NCBI RefSeq assembly: GCF_002351485.1
Contig: NZ_NWMW01000001.1
Location: 992,001 to 1,056,000, forward strand
Direction: 5' to 3'
Origin: Sphingomonas spermidinifaciens
GTDB lineage: Bacteria; Pseudomonadota; Alphaproteobacteria; Sphingomonadales; Sphingomonadaceae
Length of the DNA: 64,000 nucleotides
This document shows positions 35,807 through 46,925 of this stretch, one piece after another. The position numbers and the translations under genes are program-made. Numbering within the stretch: position 1 is the first letter of the stretch; every line of letters begins with the position of its first letter. The notes under the pieces are model-generated. The model worked only from the letters and a program-made list of their open reading frames with translations. It was not told the DNA's origin and searched no databases.

Positions 35807-35886
35807 GGGCAGATCAACCTGACGCTGAAGGATGGTCGCTCCCGATAAGGGTTCGCGCGCACGAAGGCGAGCCGCACGTCGCTCAT
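35803..35886 (-). pseudogene. 27-codon ORF in the ftsW position, probable ftsW deletion remnant
   Basis: Between murD and murG, where ftsW normally lies, only this ORF remains. Read directly, it starts [19 protein letters not shown] and ends VRLICP with TGA. Its ATG overlaps the murD stop (ATGA) and its TGA overlaps the murG GTG (GTGA), exactly as a full gene in this cluster would. The RxNPYxERxxF stretch is reminiscent of the basic C-terminal tail of FtsW; the first few codons may be the old N-terminus. I infer an in-frame internal deletion that preserved translational coupling to murG. It could instead be a genuine small protein or an assembly collapse. Confidence 0.5.
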
Positions 35887-37175
35887 GGCAGCGCCTCAAC
35901 GAGCGCAGCGAAGGCGTTGCCGCGCGCGGCATAGTCGGCGAACTGGTCGAACGAGGCGCAGGCGGGAGAGAGCAACACCGTCTCGCCAGGCCGGGCGGCG
36001 GCGGCGGCGCGCGTGACCGCGGTTTCGAGCGTGCCGCAGCTCGTCACCGGAAAGGCTTCATCGACAAGCAGCCGCTCGAACAGCGGCCCCGCCTCGCCGA
36101 TCGTGTAGGCAGCGACGATATGGGGAAAGCCAGGGCGACACGCCTCGAGGCTGTCGGACTTCGCGACCCCGCCGAGGATCCAGTGCACGCGGTCGAAGGC
36201 GCGGAGGGCGGGCGCGACCGACTCCGGATTGGTCGCCTTCGAATCGTCGACGAAGCGGACACCCTGCTTCACCGCAACGGTGCGGGTGCGGTGCGGCAGC
36301 CCGTCGAAGCTCGCAAGACCGGCGTCGATCGCTGCGTTGCTCACCCCCAGCGCCTCGCACGCGGCGATCGCGGCGAGTGCGTTCTGGGCGTTGTGCGGAC
36401 CTTGCAGCGCGGGCCAGCGCGACTGGTCCATGCAGATGCCGGGGGCGATCTTCGTCACGTCCTCGGCGCGGCCCGCGCGGGCGAGCTGCCTGGCGATGCC
36501 GGACGAAGCCTCGTCGCCGATGCCGATGATCGCGGCGTGCCCCGCCGACTGCATCGCGAAGAGTCGCGCCTTGCTGGCGGCATAGGCGTCGAACCCGTCA
36601 TAGCGGTCGAGATGGTCGGGGGTGATGTTGAGCAGCACCGCGACTTCGCAGTCGAGGCTCTGCGTCAGGTCGATCTGGTAGCTCGACAGTTCGAGGACAT
36701 AGACGCCGCCGTCGGGCAGCGGGTCCTGGCCGAGGATCGGCAGACCGATGTTGCCGCCCATCAGCGTCGGCGTACCCGAGGTTTGCAGGATGTGGTGGAT
36801 CAGCGCGGTCGTGGTCGACTTGCCGTTGGTGCCGGTGATGCCGACGACCTTGTGCGGCGGCAGCCCGGCGCGCGCCTGTGCGAAGAGTTCGATGTCGCCG
36901 ATGACTCGGACGCCTGCCGCCGCTGCCTGCGCGGCGATCGAGTGAGTGTTGAGCGGCACGCCGGGGGAGACGACGACGCCCGCGAAGCCGGTGAGGTCGG
37001 CGTCCTCGATCAGCTGAATCGTCGCGCCTTCGACCGCTTCACGCTTTGCCGCGTCAGAGTCCCACGCAATAACCTCGGCCCCACTCGCGATCAGCGCGGC
37101 GACCGTCGCCGCTCCCGACCGCGCAAGGCCGAGAACCGCGAAGCGCTTGCCGGCCCAGGCGGTCGAGCCGATCAC
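35883..37175 (-). CDS. murD: UDP-MurNAc-L-Ala--D-Glu ligase MurD
   Basis: 430-aa Mur ligase adding D-glutamate. Seen: [17 protein letters not shown] (N-terminal dinucleotide-like fold), [30 protein letters not shown] (ATP loop), [25 protein letters not shown], and [11 protein letters not shown]. Start GTG 37175 overlaps the mraY stop (GTGA). Confidence 0.97.
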   Translation of the reverse strand: MIGSTAWAGKRFAVLGLARSGAATVAALIASGAEVIAWDSDAAKREAVEGATIQLIEDADLTGFAGVVVSPGVPLNTHSIAAQAAAAGVRVIGDIELFAQARAGLPPHKVVGITGTNGKSTTTALIHHILQTSGTPTLMGGNIGLPILGQDPLPDGGVYVLELSSYQIDLTQSLDCEVAVLLNITPDHLDRYDGFDAYAASKARLFAMQSAGHAAIIGIGDEASSGIARQLARAGRAEDVTKIAPGICMDQSRWPALQGPHNAQNALAAIAACEALGVSNAAIDAGLASFDGLPHRTRTVAVKQGVRFVDDSKATNPESVAPALRAFDRVHWILGGVAKSDSLEACRPGFPHIVAAYTIGEAGPLFERLLVDEAFPVTSCGTLETAVTRAAAAARPGETVLLSPACASFDQFADYAARGNAFAALVEALP

Positions 37176-38229
37176 CGCAGCTTCAAGGTCGACAGGCCGG
37201 CGAGCGCCAGCACGAGGCTGATGATCCAGAAGCGGATGACGACCGTCGGTTCCGACCAGCCCAGCTGCTCGAAATGGTGGTGGATCGGGGCCATGCGGAA
37301 CACACGCTTGCCGGTGCGCTTGTAGAAGAAGACCTGGATGATGACGCTCATCGCCTCCATCACGAAGAGGCCGCCGATGATGCCGAGCACGATCTCGTGA
37401 TGCGCCGTCACCGCGATCGCGCCCAATGCGCCGCCGAGCGCGAGGCTGCCGGTATCCCCCATGAACACCGCCGCCGGCGGCGCGTTGAACCAGAGGAACG
37501 CGAGCCCCGCCCCCGCGATCGCGCCGCAGAAAATGGCAAGGTCGCCCGCGCGCGGCACGTGCGGGATGCCGAGATAGTTCGAATAGATCGCGTTGCCGGC
37601 GAGATAGACGATGACCATGAACGCCACGCTGGCGATGATGACCGGCATCGTCGCCAAGCCGTCCAGCCCGTCGGTCAGGTTCACCGCATTGCCGAACGCG
37701 ACGATCGTGAACGCCGCGAACACGATGTAGAAGTATCCGAGATCGACCGAAAAGCTCGAGAAAAAGGGGACGTAGAGCATCGTCCCGTTCTGCTGCGTGA
37801 TGATAAACCCGGCGATGCCCGCGATCGCGAACTCGGCGAGCAGGCGCACCCGGCCGGAGACACCCGCGGTCGAGGCCTTTCGCACCTTGTCATAATCGTC
37901 GAGGAACCCGATCAGCCCGAAGCCCAAGGTCACGAACAGGCAGGCCCAGACGAACGGATTGGTCAGGTCCATCCAGATCAGGATCGACAGCGTCATCGCC
38001 GTCAGGATCATGAGGCCGCCCATCGTCGGCGTGCCGCGCTTGGCGAGATGGCTCTGCGGGCCGTCGGCGCGGATCGGCTGACCCTTGCCCTGGCGGATGC
38101 GCAGCCAGCCGATAAACTTCGGCCCGATGATCAGGCCGATGACGAGCGCCGTCGCCACCGCGCCGCCGGTGCGGAAGGACAGATAGCGCACGACGTTCAG
38201 GACGCCGGGAAAGCCCAGATATTCGGCGA

Positions 38230-38242
<13 letters not shown>
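37172..38242 (-). CDS. mraY: Phospho-MurNAc-pentapeptide transferase MraY
   Basis: 356-aa polytopic inner-membrane enzyme (about 10 spans) transferring phospho-MurNAc-pentapeptide to undecaprenyl phosphate to form lipid I. Seen: [27 protein letters not shown] (Asp pair), [35 protein letters not shown], and the family C-terminal [13 protein letters not shown]. Overlaps murF by 13 nt. Confidence 0.98.
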
Positions 38243-39608
<1,366 letters not shown>

Positions 39609-39612
<4 letters not shown>

Positions 39613-41024
39613 GCCGCGCACTCCCGCGCGACCGTCACATCGTCGAACGGCAGCACGAGGTCGCCGACGATCTGGCCCTGCTCGTGCCCCTTGCCGGCGA
39701 TCAGGACGATGTCGGCCGGGCCCGCCTGGCCGATCGCTGCGCGGATCGCCTCCCGGCGGTCGCCGATCTCGGTTGCGCCGGGGGCACCCTTCAGCACCTC
39801 GCGGCGGATCGCGGCGGCATCCTCGGTCCGAGGATTGTCGTCGGTGACAATGACGAGGTCGGCGCCGCGTGCTGCCGCCTCGCCCATCGGCTCGCGCTTG
39901 CCGGTATCGCGGTCGCCGCCCGCGCCGAACACGACGATCAGCCGTCCCTCGGCATGGGGCTTCAAGGCCGCGATCGCCGCCTCGAGCGCGTCTGGCGTAT
40001 GAGCATAGTCGACATAGACCGGCGCGCCCGACGCTGCGATCGCCGCGCGCTCAAGCCGCCCGCGCACGGGCTGAAGCCGCGCAAGGCCGGACAGCGTCGC
40101 GGCCACTTCGCCGCCGGTGGCGATGACGAGGCCCGCGGCGACAAGCGCATTGGCGGCCTGATAGGCACCGATCAGCGGCAGCTTGACGACGTGGCGTGCG
40201 CCCTCCGCCTCGATCGTCAGCGTCTGGCCAAGCAGGCTCGGCTCGCGCTTCATAAGGCGCAGCGTGTCGCCATGTTCGCCCACGGTGATGAGGCGGTTGC
40301 CGCGCATCCGGGCGAGATCGATCACCCGCTCCGAATGCGGATCGTCGACCCACACGACCGCGGTGCCGTCGGGATCGAGCACCTCGGAGAAGAGCCTGAG
40401 CTTGGCGGTGAAATATTCCGCCATGTCCTTGTGATAGTCGAGGTGATCGCGGCTGAGGTTGGTGAACGCCGCCGCCCGCACCGGCAGCCCCTGCGTCCGG
40501 TACTGCGACAGGCCGTGGCTCGACGCCTCGAACGCCAGATGCGTCACCCCTTCGCGCGCGAGGCCCGCGACGTTCGACAGGAAGGTGACGACGTCGGGGG
40601 TGGTGAGGCCGGTCGAGACCCGCTCGTCGGCGGTGGTGACGCCCAGCGTGCCGATCGAGGCGGCGTGATGCCCCGCCATCCGCCACAATTGACGCGTCAT
40701 CTCGACGGTCGAGGTCTTGCCGTTGGTGCCCGTCACCGCCGTCGTTACCGACGGGAACGGCGCGAAGAAGCGCGCGGCGAGGTCGGCGAAGCAGGCGCGC
40801 GGATTGTCGGCGGCGACATGGACCGCGCCCTCGACGCGCACCTGCGGCCGCGCGACGACCGCGATGGCGCCCGCGGCGACCGCCGCCTCGACGAAATCCT
40901 CGCCATTGACGCGCATGCCCGGAAACGCGCCGAAGACGGTGCCCGGCGCCACCTTTCGATGGTCGATCGCGAAGCCCGTGACGACGCCCTCGTCGCCCGT
41001 CTCGATCAGCTGGCCCAGCCGCAT
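39609..41024 (-). CDS. murE: UDP-MurNAc-L-Ala-D-Glu--meso-diaminopimelate ligase MurE
   Basis: 471-aa ligase adding the third stem residue. Seen: AVTGTNGKTSTVEMTRQLW (ATP loop), FEASSHGLSQYR, FTNLSRDHLDYHKDM, VYVDYAHTPDALEAAI, and the diaminopimelate-specific DDNPRTEDAAAIRREVL with DNPR. Hence meso-DAP peptidoglycan. The ATG at 41024 shares one base with the ftsI stop (TGATG); the frame continues upstream inside ftsI but is not coding there. Confidence 0.97.
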
Positions 41025-42724
41025 CAGTGCGCCTTCGCCCCCGCGCCGCGCCAGATCAGCGGCATCAGCCCGCTCACGTCGACGTCGCGGTCGAGTTCGG
41101 GGACGACGCCCAGGATCGGGCCGGTGCGCGAGATGACGCGGCTGACCACCGGTGCGGCGGTCCAGGCGGCGGTGGTCAGGCCGAAGCTTTCGGCATTCCC
41201 CTTGGGCGAGTCGAGCATGACGACCACCACATAGCGCGGCGCGTCCATCGGGAAAGCCGCCGCGAAGGTCGAGACGTTGATCTTCTTGCTGTAGCCGCCG
41301 GCGCCCGGCTTCTCGCCGGTACCGGTCTTGCCGCCGACACGATAGCCCGCCGCCTCGCCCTTGCGACCTGTCCCCTCGAGCACGATCAGGCGCATCATCG
41401 CGCGCATCTTGGCGCTCGTCGCCTCGCTGAAGACGCGGCGACCCTTGGCGGCCTGGCCCGGCTCGACCTTGCGCAGTGTCGCCGGGCGCCACACGCCGCC
41501 ATTGACCAGCGCGGCATAGGCGCTGGCGAGGTGCAGCGGCGTCACCGCGATGCCGTGACCGTAGGCCGTGGTCAGCGTCGTCGCCCGGCCCCAGTTGCGC
41601 GGCCAAAGCGGGCGCGCCTTCTCGATCTCGATATCGGGCGGGGTATCGAAGCCCACTTTCCGGAACAGATGCTCCATGCGCGCCTGCCCCATTTCGTCGG
41701 CGATCCGCGCGGTGGCGATGTTCGAGGAGTAGATCAGCAGTTCGGGCATGTTGAGCCAGCGGCGCTGGGCATGGTCGTCGCGAATCTGGAAGCGGCCGAT
41801 CGGCAGCGGCGCGGTCGCATCGACGCGGCGCGCGATGTCCGGCACGACGCCGCTGTCGATCGCCTCGGCCACGGTGATGGGCTTGAACACCGAGCCGAGC
41901 TCGTAGACCGACTGCGTCACGTTGTTCATCAGGCCGGCGCCGCCCCGCGTCAGCTTGTTGGGATTGAAGCTCGGCAGCGACGCCATCGCGCGCACCTCGC
42001 CGGTCGCCACGTCGAGGATGACGCCCGCCGCGCCCGCCGCCTGGAACGCCGCCATCGACCGGCCGAGCTCGCTCTCGAGCGCGCCCTGCACGCGCAGGTC
42101 GATCGACAGCGCCACGGGCCGCCCGCGTAGCGCCGGGTTGGTCAGCTCGGCATCGAGCACCTTTTCCATGCCCGAAATACCGCGCCCGTCGAAATCGAGG
42201 CTGCCGAGGGTGTGCGCCGCCAGCGTCGTCTGCGGATAGAGCCGCTCGGGCTCGCGCGCGAAGGCGATGCCGGGCTCGCCGAGCGCGTTGACCGCGTTGA
42301 CCAGCTCGGGCAGCGCGCGGCGGCGCAGATAGGTGAAGGACGAGCCTGAGTTGAGCGCTTTGTGGTACCAGGCGGCATCATGCTCGGGCATCAGCGCGGC
42401 GAGCTGGTCGGCGAGCTGGAGCTTGTCGCCGATCACCTTGGACGGATGGACACCGATCGACCAGGCGTCGATCGTGCGCGCCAACGCGGTACCGTTGCGA
42501 TCGACGATATCGCCGCGGATCGGCACCAGCGCGGCGGCGGCGTCGCGGCCTGAAACCGGCTGGGCAAAGACCGCGAGCATCGCCAGCCGTCCGGCAATGA
42601 GCAGGATCGCCGCCGCGAACAGCAGCAGCATCACCATCAGCCGTGCCTGCGCCAGCTGGACAAGCGCCTGCTGGCCGCCCGGCTTGCGATAGGCCGGGGT
42701 TCCGGGGGCGACCAGGACGATCAA
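41024..42724 (-). CDS. ftsI: Septal peptidoglycan transpeptidase FtsI (PBP3)
   Basis: Class B penicillin-binding protein of 566 aa. One membrane span (about 30-50, LMVMLLLFAAAILLIAGRLA), pedestal domain with RGDIVDRNGTALA, then the transpeptidase with ELGSVFKPIT (active-site Ser), YSSNIAT (SxN) and GGKTGTGEK (KTG). The start appears to be TTG 42724, overlapping the ftsL stop as TTGA, with no clear ribosome site, so it probably depends on coupling; a start further downstream (near residue 30) would cut into the membrane span. Its usual partner FtsW is missing from the cluster. Confidence 0.95.
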   Translation of the reverse strand: MIVLVAPGTPAYRKPGGQQALVQLAQARLMVMLLLFAAAILLIAGRLAMLAVFAQPVSGRDAAAALVPIRGDIVDRNGTALARTIDAWSIGVHPSKVIGDKLQLADQLAALMPEHDAAWYHKALNSGSSFTYLRRRALPELVNAVNALGEPGIAFAREPERLYPQTTLAAHTLGSLDFDGRGISGMEKVLDAELTNPALRGRPVALSIDLRVQGALESELGRSMAAFQAAGAAGVILDVATGEVRAMASLPSFNPNKLTRGGAGLMNNVTQSVYELGSVFKPITVAEAIDSGVVPDIARRVDATAPLPIGRFQIRDDHAQRRWLNMPELLIYSSNIATARIADEMGQARMEHLFRKVGFDTPPDIEIEKARPLWPRNWGRATTLTTAYGHGIAVTPLHLASAYAALVNGGVWRPATLRKVEPGQAAKGRRVFSEATSAKMRAMMRLIVLEGTGRKGEAAGYRVGGKTGTGEKPGAGGYSKKINVSTFAAAFPMDAPRYVVVVMLDSPKGNAESFGLTTAAWTAAPVVSRVISRTGPILGVVPELDRDVDVSGLMPLIWRGAGAKAH

Positions 42725-43350
42725 CGTTTGACCGTGCGTTCGGCGCGCGCGCCGCGGGCCAGGTCACCGAGCGTCGAATCGCTGAGCAGGGCATTGTCGA
42801 GCATTGCCACCGCCTGTGCCTTGCGGACGGGCTTGGCGGGCTTGGGCGCGGCGATCGCGCGCGTGGGGCTGGCCGGCGCGGCGGCGGCGAGTGCGACGGG
42901 CGCCGGCGCCTGACGCGTCGGGACGACCGGTGCGGGAGCGACTGGCGCGGCAGGCCTCGGCGCTGCGACAGGCACGACCGGCTGCGGCGGCGGCGACGCC
43001 TGGGCGTACCCTGCGGGGACGATGTAGCTCGCCGGGCGGACCGCGCCCTCACCCGCGGGGGCGAAGTGGAGCTGCGCCAGCGCCTCCTCGCTCGCGACAT
43101 ACTGGTCGGGCCGCGGCGCGGCGAGCGCGAGCACGTCGCCGTTCCACCGCTCGAGCTGCGCAAGGTTGGCGCGCGTCTGAAACTCGGTCTCGAGGTCGCG
43201 GATGTCGCGGCGTGCGGCGAGGATCGAGCGCTCGAGGCTCTCGACCCGCGCCCGCTCGGCCGCGACCCAGCTCGACACCAGATAACAGGGCGGCGCGACG
43301 AGCACGCCGCAGACGAACCAGCCGAAGCCCTTCAACCGCTTGGTCGCCAT
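42721..43350 (-). CDS. ftsL: FtsL-like division protein with Ala/Pro-rich tail
   Basis: 209-aa bitopic protein in the ftsL position. N-terminal membrane span (about 10-30), then a coiled-coil (WVAAERARVESLERSILAARRDIRDLETEFQTRANLAQLERW), the usual FtsL/DivIC-like layout. A long Ala/Pro/Val-rich tail (about 110-180) and a basic C-terminus make it twice the length of most FtsL proteins. Two adjacent ATGs; the second (43350) is better spaced from GGAGG. It overlaps rsmH and ftsI. Confidence 0.85.
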   Translation of the reverse strand: MATKRLKGFGWFVCGVLVAPPCYLVSSWVAAERARVESLERSILAARRDIRDLETEFQTRANLAQLERWNGDVLALAAPRPDQYVASEEALAQLHFAPAGEGAVRPASYIVPAGYAQASPPPQPVVPVAAPRPAAPVAPAPVVPTRQAPAPVALAAAAPASPTRAIAAPKPAKPVRKAQAVAMLDNALLSDSTLGDLARGARAERTVKR

Positions 43351-44279
43351 CATTGCCCTCCATTGGCGGACCAGGCCGGGGCCGCGGTCCGCTTCGCTAC
43401 GCGCAAGGTCGCCGAGCGCGCGCGCGGGTTGCGCGCAAGCTCGGCCTCGCCCGGACGCACGGCGCGCGCGGGCGGTTCGAAACTGGGTGCCCGCGGCGCG
43501 GCGGCCGCGGGGCGATGGCGCGAACCGGCGGGCTCGCCGCCCGAGCGTTCGCGCAGGAAGCGCTTGACCAGCCGGTCCTCAAGGCTGTGGAAGGTCACCA
43601 CCGCCAAGCGCCCGCCGGGCTTCAGCGTCCGCTCGGCCGCGGCCAGCCCCTCGGCCAGCTCGTCGAGCTCGGCATTGAGGTGGATGCGGATCGCCTGGAA
43701 GGTGCGGGTCGCCGGATCCTTCTTGTCGTGCGGACGATGGCCGAGCGCGCGGCGCACCACCGCCGCCAGCTCGCCCGTCCGGGTGATCGGCCGCGCCTCG
43801 ACGATCGCGCGGGCAACGCGGCGCGATCGCGGCTCCTCGCCATAGCGATAGAGGATATCGGCGATCAGCCCTTCGTCGGCGGTGTTGACGAAGTCGGCCG
43901 CGCTCTCACCCGACTGGCTCATCCGCATGTCGAGCGGACCGTCGGCCTGGAACGAGAACCCGCGCTCGGCCCGGTCGAGCTGCATCGAGGAGACGCCGAT
44001 GTCCATGACGACGCCGTCCACTGGACCGGCGAGGTCGAGCGCCGAGAACGGCGACTCGATCAGCCGCAGCCGGCCTTCGCTCGACTCGACCAGCCCCTGC
44101 CCTTCGCGGATCGCGTCGGGATCGCGGTCGAAGGCGATCACGCTCGCCCCCGCCGCCAGCATCGCGCGGGTATAGCCGCCTGCGCCGAAGGTCGCGTCGA
44201 GATGCGTCTCGCCGGGCACGATGGCGAGACCCTCGATCACTTCGTCCAGCAGGACGGGGATGTGCGGGGCGGCGGTCAC
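43350..44279 (-). CDS. rsmH: 16S rRNA (cytosine1402-N4)-methyltransferase RsmH
   Basis: SAM-dependent methyltransferase of 309 aa (formerly MraW). Seen: [13 protein letters not shown] at the N-terminus, [15 protein letters not shown] (SAM loop), [39 protein letters not shown], and [19 protein letters not shown]. Starts at GTG 44279, sharing GTGA with the mraZ stop. Confidence 0.97.
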   Translation of the reverse strand: MTAAPHIPVLLDEVIEGLAIVPGETHLDATFGAGGYTRAMLAAGASVIAFDRDPDAIREGQGLVESSEGRLRLIESPFSALDLAGPVDGVVMDIGVSSMQLDRAERGFSFQADGPLDMRMSQSGESAADFVNTADEGLIADILYRYGEEPRSRRVARAIVEARPITRTGELAAVVRRALGHRPHDKKDPATRTFQAIRIHLNAELDELAEGLAAAERTLKPGGRLAVVTFHSLEDRLVKRFLRERSGGEPAGSRHRPAAAAPRAPSFEPPARAVRPGEAELARNPRARSATLRVAKRTAAPAWSANGGQ

Positions 44280-44758
44280 AGCGTCACCTTCTTCGCCGCG
44301 GCATAGTGGCGGCAGCGGTCCTTGAGATCGTCGTCGTCGATGTCGGCGGCGACCAGTTGCTCGGGCGACCAGATCTGGAACGTGTCGCTGTCGCCGACGA
44401 AGAACGCCCATTTGCCGATGCCCGCGCGGTCGCGCTCATAGCTCGGGATCACGAAGCGGCCATTGGCGTCGTAGGTCGCCTTCTCGGCGCGCAAGCCGCG
44501 GCGCTCGGCCGCCTCGTCAAAGGGCCGCCCCTCGGCCTTGGCGGCGCGCGCGAGGTTGTTCAGCCGGTCATTGAGCTCCTGCGCCCAGCCCGCATCATAG
44601 CAGACGAGGCAGGGCAGCGTCGGATGACGGGTGATGAGGACCTGCTTCGCCGGTGAATTGGCGTCCAGCGTCTCGCGCAGGTCGGCAGGGATCGCGACGC
44701 GACCCTTGTCGTCGACCGACTGCAGCGAAAAGCCGTGAAAGAGGTCCCTGTTCGACAC
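44276..44758 (-). CDS. mraZ: MraZ, transcriptional regulator of the dcw cluster
   Basis: 160-aa AbrB-like DNA-binding protein with two SpoVT/AbrB-type repeats: [20 protein letters not shown] (first) and [18 protein letters not shown] (second). It represses the mra/dcw promoter by binding TGGGN repeats. The chosen start is GTG 44758, six bases after AAAGGG; ATG 44764 overlaps that site. First gene of the cluster; target-like repeats lie upstream. Confidence 0.95.
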   Translation of the reverse strand: MSNRDLFHGFSLQSVDDKGRVAIPADLRETLDANSPAKQVLITRHPTLPCLVCYDAGWAQELNDRLNNLARAAKAEGRPFDEAAERRGLRAEKATYDANGRFVIPSYERDRAGIGKWAFFVGDSDTFQIWSPEQLVAADIDDDDLKDRCRHYAAAKKVTL

Positions 44759-45223
44759 GCACATCCCTTTGGGCGGCGCACGAACCCGGTCGTTCCGGAA
44801 ACCAACCCAATGGCCCCGGTCGATCCCGAACGACGAAAAGGAGTGTGCCCCCTGCAATGTTAGTAACAGAGCGGCCGTTCGCGTTCAATCCACTTACCCC
44901 CATTTGACCCCAATTTTCCCCACAATCATCTATGTTTGTGGTTTGTTCCGGAAAATTGTGGGTCGATCCCCCGTGGATGCGCACACGTGGCAGCGATCGG
45001 CCGGACGGACAGAAAGTTAAGACGCATAGCCGCGCATCCATTCGGGCGCGACGAAAGGCGGATGGACCTCACATACCGGCCTCCGTCTGGTGCGGCTTTC
45101 ACGAGCCACGATACTGGCTCCGATCGATCGCGCCTTGCAAAGCCGGGCCGATCCGCCGCCAGACAGGCGAACGTCGCTGCGCGCCCGATTCGGACTTATG
45201 CTTTCCGCACCATCCGGCCCCGA
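44759..45223. other. mraZ upstream region
   Basis: About 465 nt with no supported gene. It contains the MraZ-type repeat array at 44887-44921 and a lower-GC stretch (about 44900-44960) likely to hold the dcw promoter. I could not identify convincing -35/-10 hexamers by eye, nor a terminator for the gene ending at 45224. Confidence 0.6.
44887..44921 (-). promoter_or_regulatory. MraZ-binding repeat array (TGGGN x3, plus one degenerate)
   Basis: On the minus strand, TGGGG occurs at 44921-44917, 44911-44907 and 44901-44897, each separated by exactly 5 nt, then a degenerate TGGAT at 44891-44887. This 10-bp periodicity is the known MraZ operator layout (TGGGN repeats with 5-nt spacers), placed 140-160 nt before the mraZ start. 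Autoregulation of the whole division and wall cluster is expected. Confidence 0.88.
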
Positions 45224-45550
45224 TCAGGGCGTCGGCGCACCGGGATTCGGCGGCTGCTCGACCACCGTCACGTTGACCGGATCGGCGACCGACTTGCTCG
45301 GCGCGACACCGAGTTCGGCGAGCGGCTCGTCGACGATCGCGGCTTCGGCGGCGGGACTTGGCGGGGCGCCCGTCAGGTTGGCGACGACCTCGGGCCGTGC
45401 GGCGCCCGCGGCCTCGACAGGCGCGTCGCGATCGACCGCACTGAAGATCGCACCGGCGATGCCGATCAGCAGCACAACGGCGGCAAGTCCGGTCAGCGCC
45501 ACGCGAAGCCGCTGCATCGTCTGCTGGGGATCTGGAGGTTGCGACCGCAT
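45224..45550 (-). CDS. Single-span membrane protein of unknown function
   Basis: 108-aa protein starting MRSQPPDPQQTMQRLRVAL, with one membrane span (about residues 15-37, LTGLAAVVLLIGIAGAIFS) and an acidic, Ala/Pro/Val-rich periplasmic tail ending in a Pro-rich NPGAPTP. No motif recognised. It is in the same orientation as mraZ, about 465 nt upstream of it. The start at 45550 is preferred because upstream extensions lack hydrophobic or ribosome-site support. Moderate confidence that it is a gene. Confidence 0.6.
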   Translation of the reverse strand: MRSQPPDPQQTMQRLRVALTGLAAVVLLIGIAGAIFSAVDRDAPVEAAGAARPEVVANLTGAPPSPAAEAAIVDEPLAELGVAPSKSVADPVNVTVVEQPPNPGAPTP

Positions 45551-45648
45551 CTTTGCGCTTAAGCTAGCGCCTGTTCGGCAGCTTGTCGACATGCCGGCCC
45601 GGTCCATCGCGCGTTGCGTCTGCCGTCGGCAGGCGTCATGACCGGCCG

Positions 45649-46536
45649 ATGCCCGCCCCCTTCCCCGCTCGCGCCTATGCCATGCTGGGCGTGGTCATGC
45701 TGCTGTGGGCGGGCAACTCAATCGTCGGCCGGGCGATCCGCGACGACGTCGCGCCGCTGACGCTCGCCTTGCTGCGCTGGAGCGGCGCGCTGGCGATCGT
45801 CCTGCCATTCGCCTGGGCTTCGCTGCGCAAGGACCGCGCCGCCATCGCCGTGCATTGGCGGATGCTGCTCCTGCTCGGCCTGCTCGGCGTCGCCGCGTTC
45901 AACGCGCTCCTCTATTCGGGGCTTGCCACGACGACGGCGAGCAACGCGCTGCTGCTGCAAGCGGGGGTGCCCGCCTTGGTGCTGATCGTCGATCGGCTGG
46001 GCTTCGGCATCCGCGCAAAGCCGATCGAGATGCTGGCCGTCGCGATCGGCAGCGCGGGCGTGGCCCTGATCGTGTTTCGGGCCGACCTCAAGGCGCTCCT
46101 GGCCTTCCACCTCAACCCGGGCGATGCCATGATCCTGGCGAGCGTCGCGGTATGGGCGCTCTACACCTCGCTCTTGCGCCGACGCCCGCCGATCGCGCCG
46201 GCGAGCTTCCTCGCCATCACCTTCGCGATCGGCGTCGCAGCGATGCTGCCGGCCGCCGCGACCGAATGGGCGGCCGGGCGCGGCATCGAGTGGTCGTCGC
46301 GGGCATGGATGGGGGTCGGCTATGTCGCAGTCTTCCCCTCGACGATCGCTTATGCGCTCTACAACCGGGCGGTGACGATGGTCGGGCCGGCGAGTGCGGG
46401 GCGGACGATCGCGCTCCTCCCGCTGTTCGGCGCGCTGCTGGCAGCGTTGCTGCTGGGCGAGACGCTGCATCCCCATCATGCGATCGGCATGGCGCTGATC
46501 CTCGCGGGAATCGCGCTGCCGCTCGCGCGGCGCTGA
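45649..46536 (+). CDS. EamA/DMT family permease
   Basis: Inner-membrane transporter of 295 aa with ten predicted spans in two EamA repeats. First repeat starts YAMLGVVMLLWAGNSIVGRAI; second repeat starts GDAMILASVAVWALYTSLLRRR and includes FPSTIAYALYNRAV and LLLGETLHPHHAIGMALILAG, all typical. Probably a metabolite exporter; substrate unknown. The ATG at 45649 fits the beginning of span 1. Confidence 0.9.
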   Translation: MPAPFPARAYAMLGVVMLLWAGNSIVGRAIRDDVAPLTLALLRWSGALAIVLPFAWASLRKDRAAIAVHWRMLLLLGLLGVAAFNALLYSGLATTTASNALLLQAGVPALVLIVDRLGFGIRAKPIEMLAVAIGSAGVALIVFRADLKALLAFHLNPGDAMILASVAVWALYTSLLRRRPPIAPASFLAITFAIGVAAMLPAAATEWAAGRGIEWSSRAWMGVGYVAVFPSTIAYALYNRAVTMVGPASAGRTIALLPLFGALLAALLLGETLHPHHAIGMALILAGIALPLARR

Positions 46537-46640
46537 CGAATCAACGCTGCGCTGCGGCGAAAGGCCGGGAGGCAGGTTGAAGCGTTAACCATTTCGCCAT
46601 AGCGTCGCCAACGATGTTCACGCGGGGGCGGGATCGATCG

Positions 46641-46868
46641 ATGATGCTTGAGATTGCCGTGTTTCTCTATGGGCTGTGTGCGGGTCTGGTACTGATGATC
46701 GCGACCAGAAACCGGCGCGAGGCGCGCCCCAATCCGGCCGTCGTCACCGCCATGGGCTGGGGCTTGATGTCGATGTCTTCGGTGCTGGCGCTCCTCCTCG
46801 CGACGGTCGCGCTGGCGATGGCGCTCGGCGCGCAGGGTCCGTTGCTCGAAGCGCTTGCCGCCGCCTGA
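46641..46868 (+). CDS. Small two-span membrane protein
   Basis: 75-aa protein beginning MMLEIAVFLYGLCAGLVLMI, a short basic loop (TRNRREARPNP), then a second hydrophobic segment (MGWGLMSMSSVLALLLATVALAMAL). No family recognised. Start uncertain: ATG 46641 or 46644 follows a weak GGGG; an earlier ATG at 46614 has none. The hydrophobic pattern with a positive loop supports a real gene. Confidence 0.55.
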   Translation: MMLEIAVFLYGLCAGLVLMIATRNRREARPNPAVVTAMGWGLMSMSSVLALLLATVALAMALGAQGPLLEALAAA

Positions 46869-46925
46869 TCGCCGCCGGGCGGTTGATTACTGGACAGCCA
46901 TTTCAGTTGCGCTATGAAACGGGTC

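Noticed and set aside
36000..37175. murD as a possible fusion with ftsW sequences
   Set aside because: murD is full length with a normal C-terminus ([12 protein letters not shown]) and its stop is intact; the missing gene lies strictly after it.
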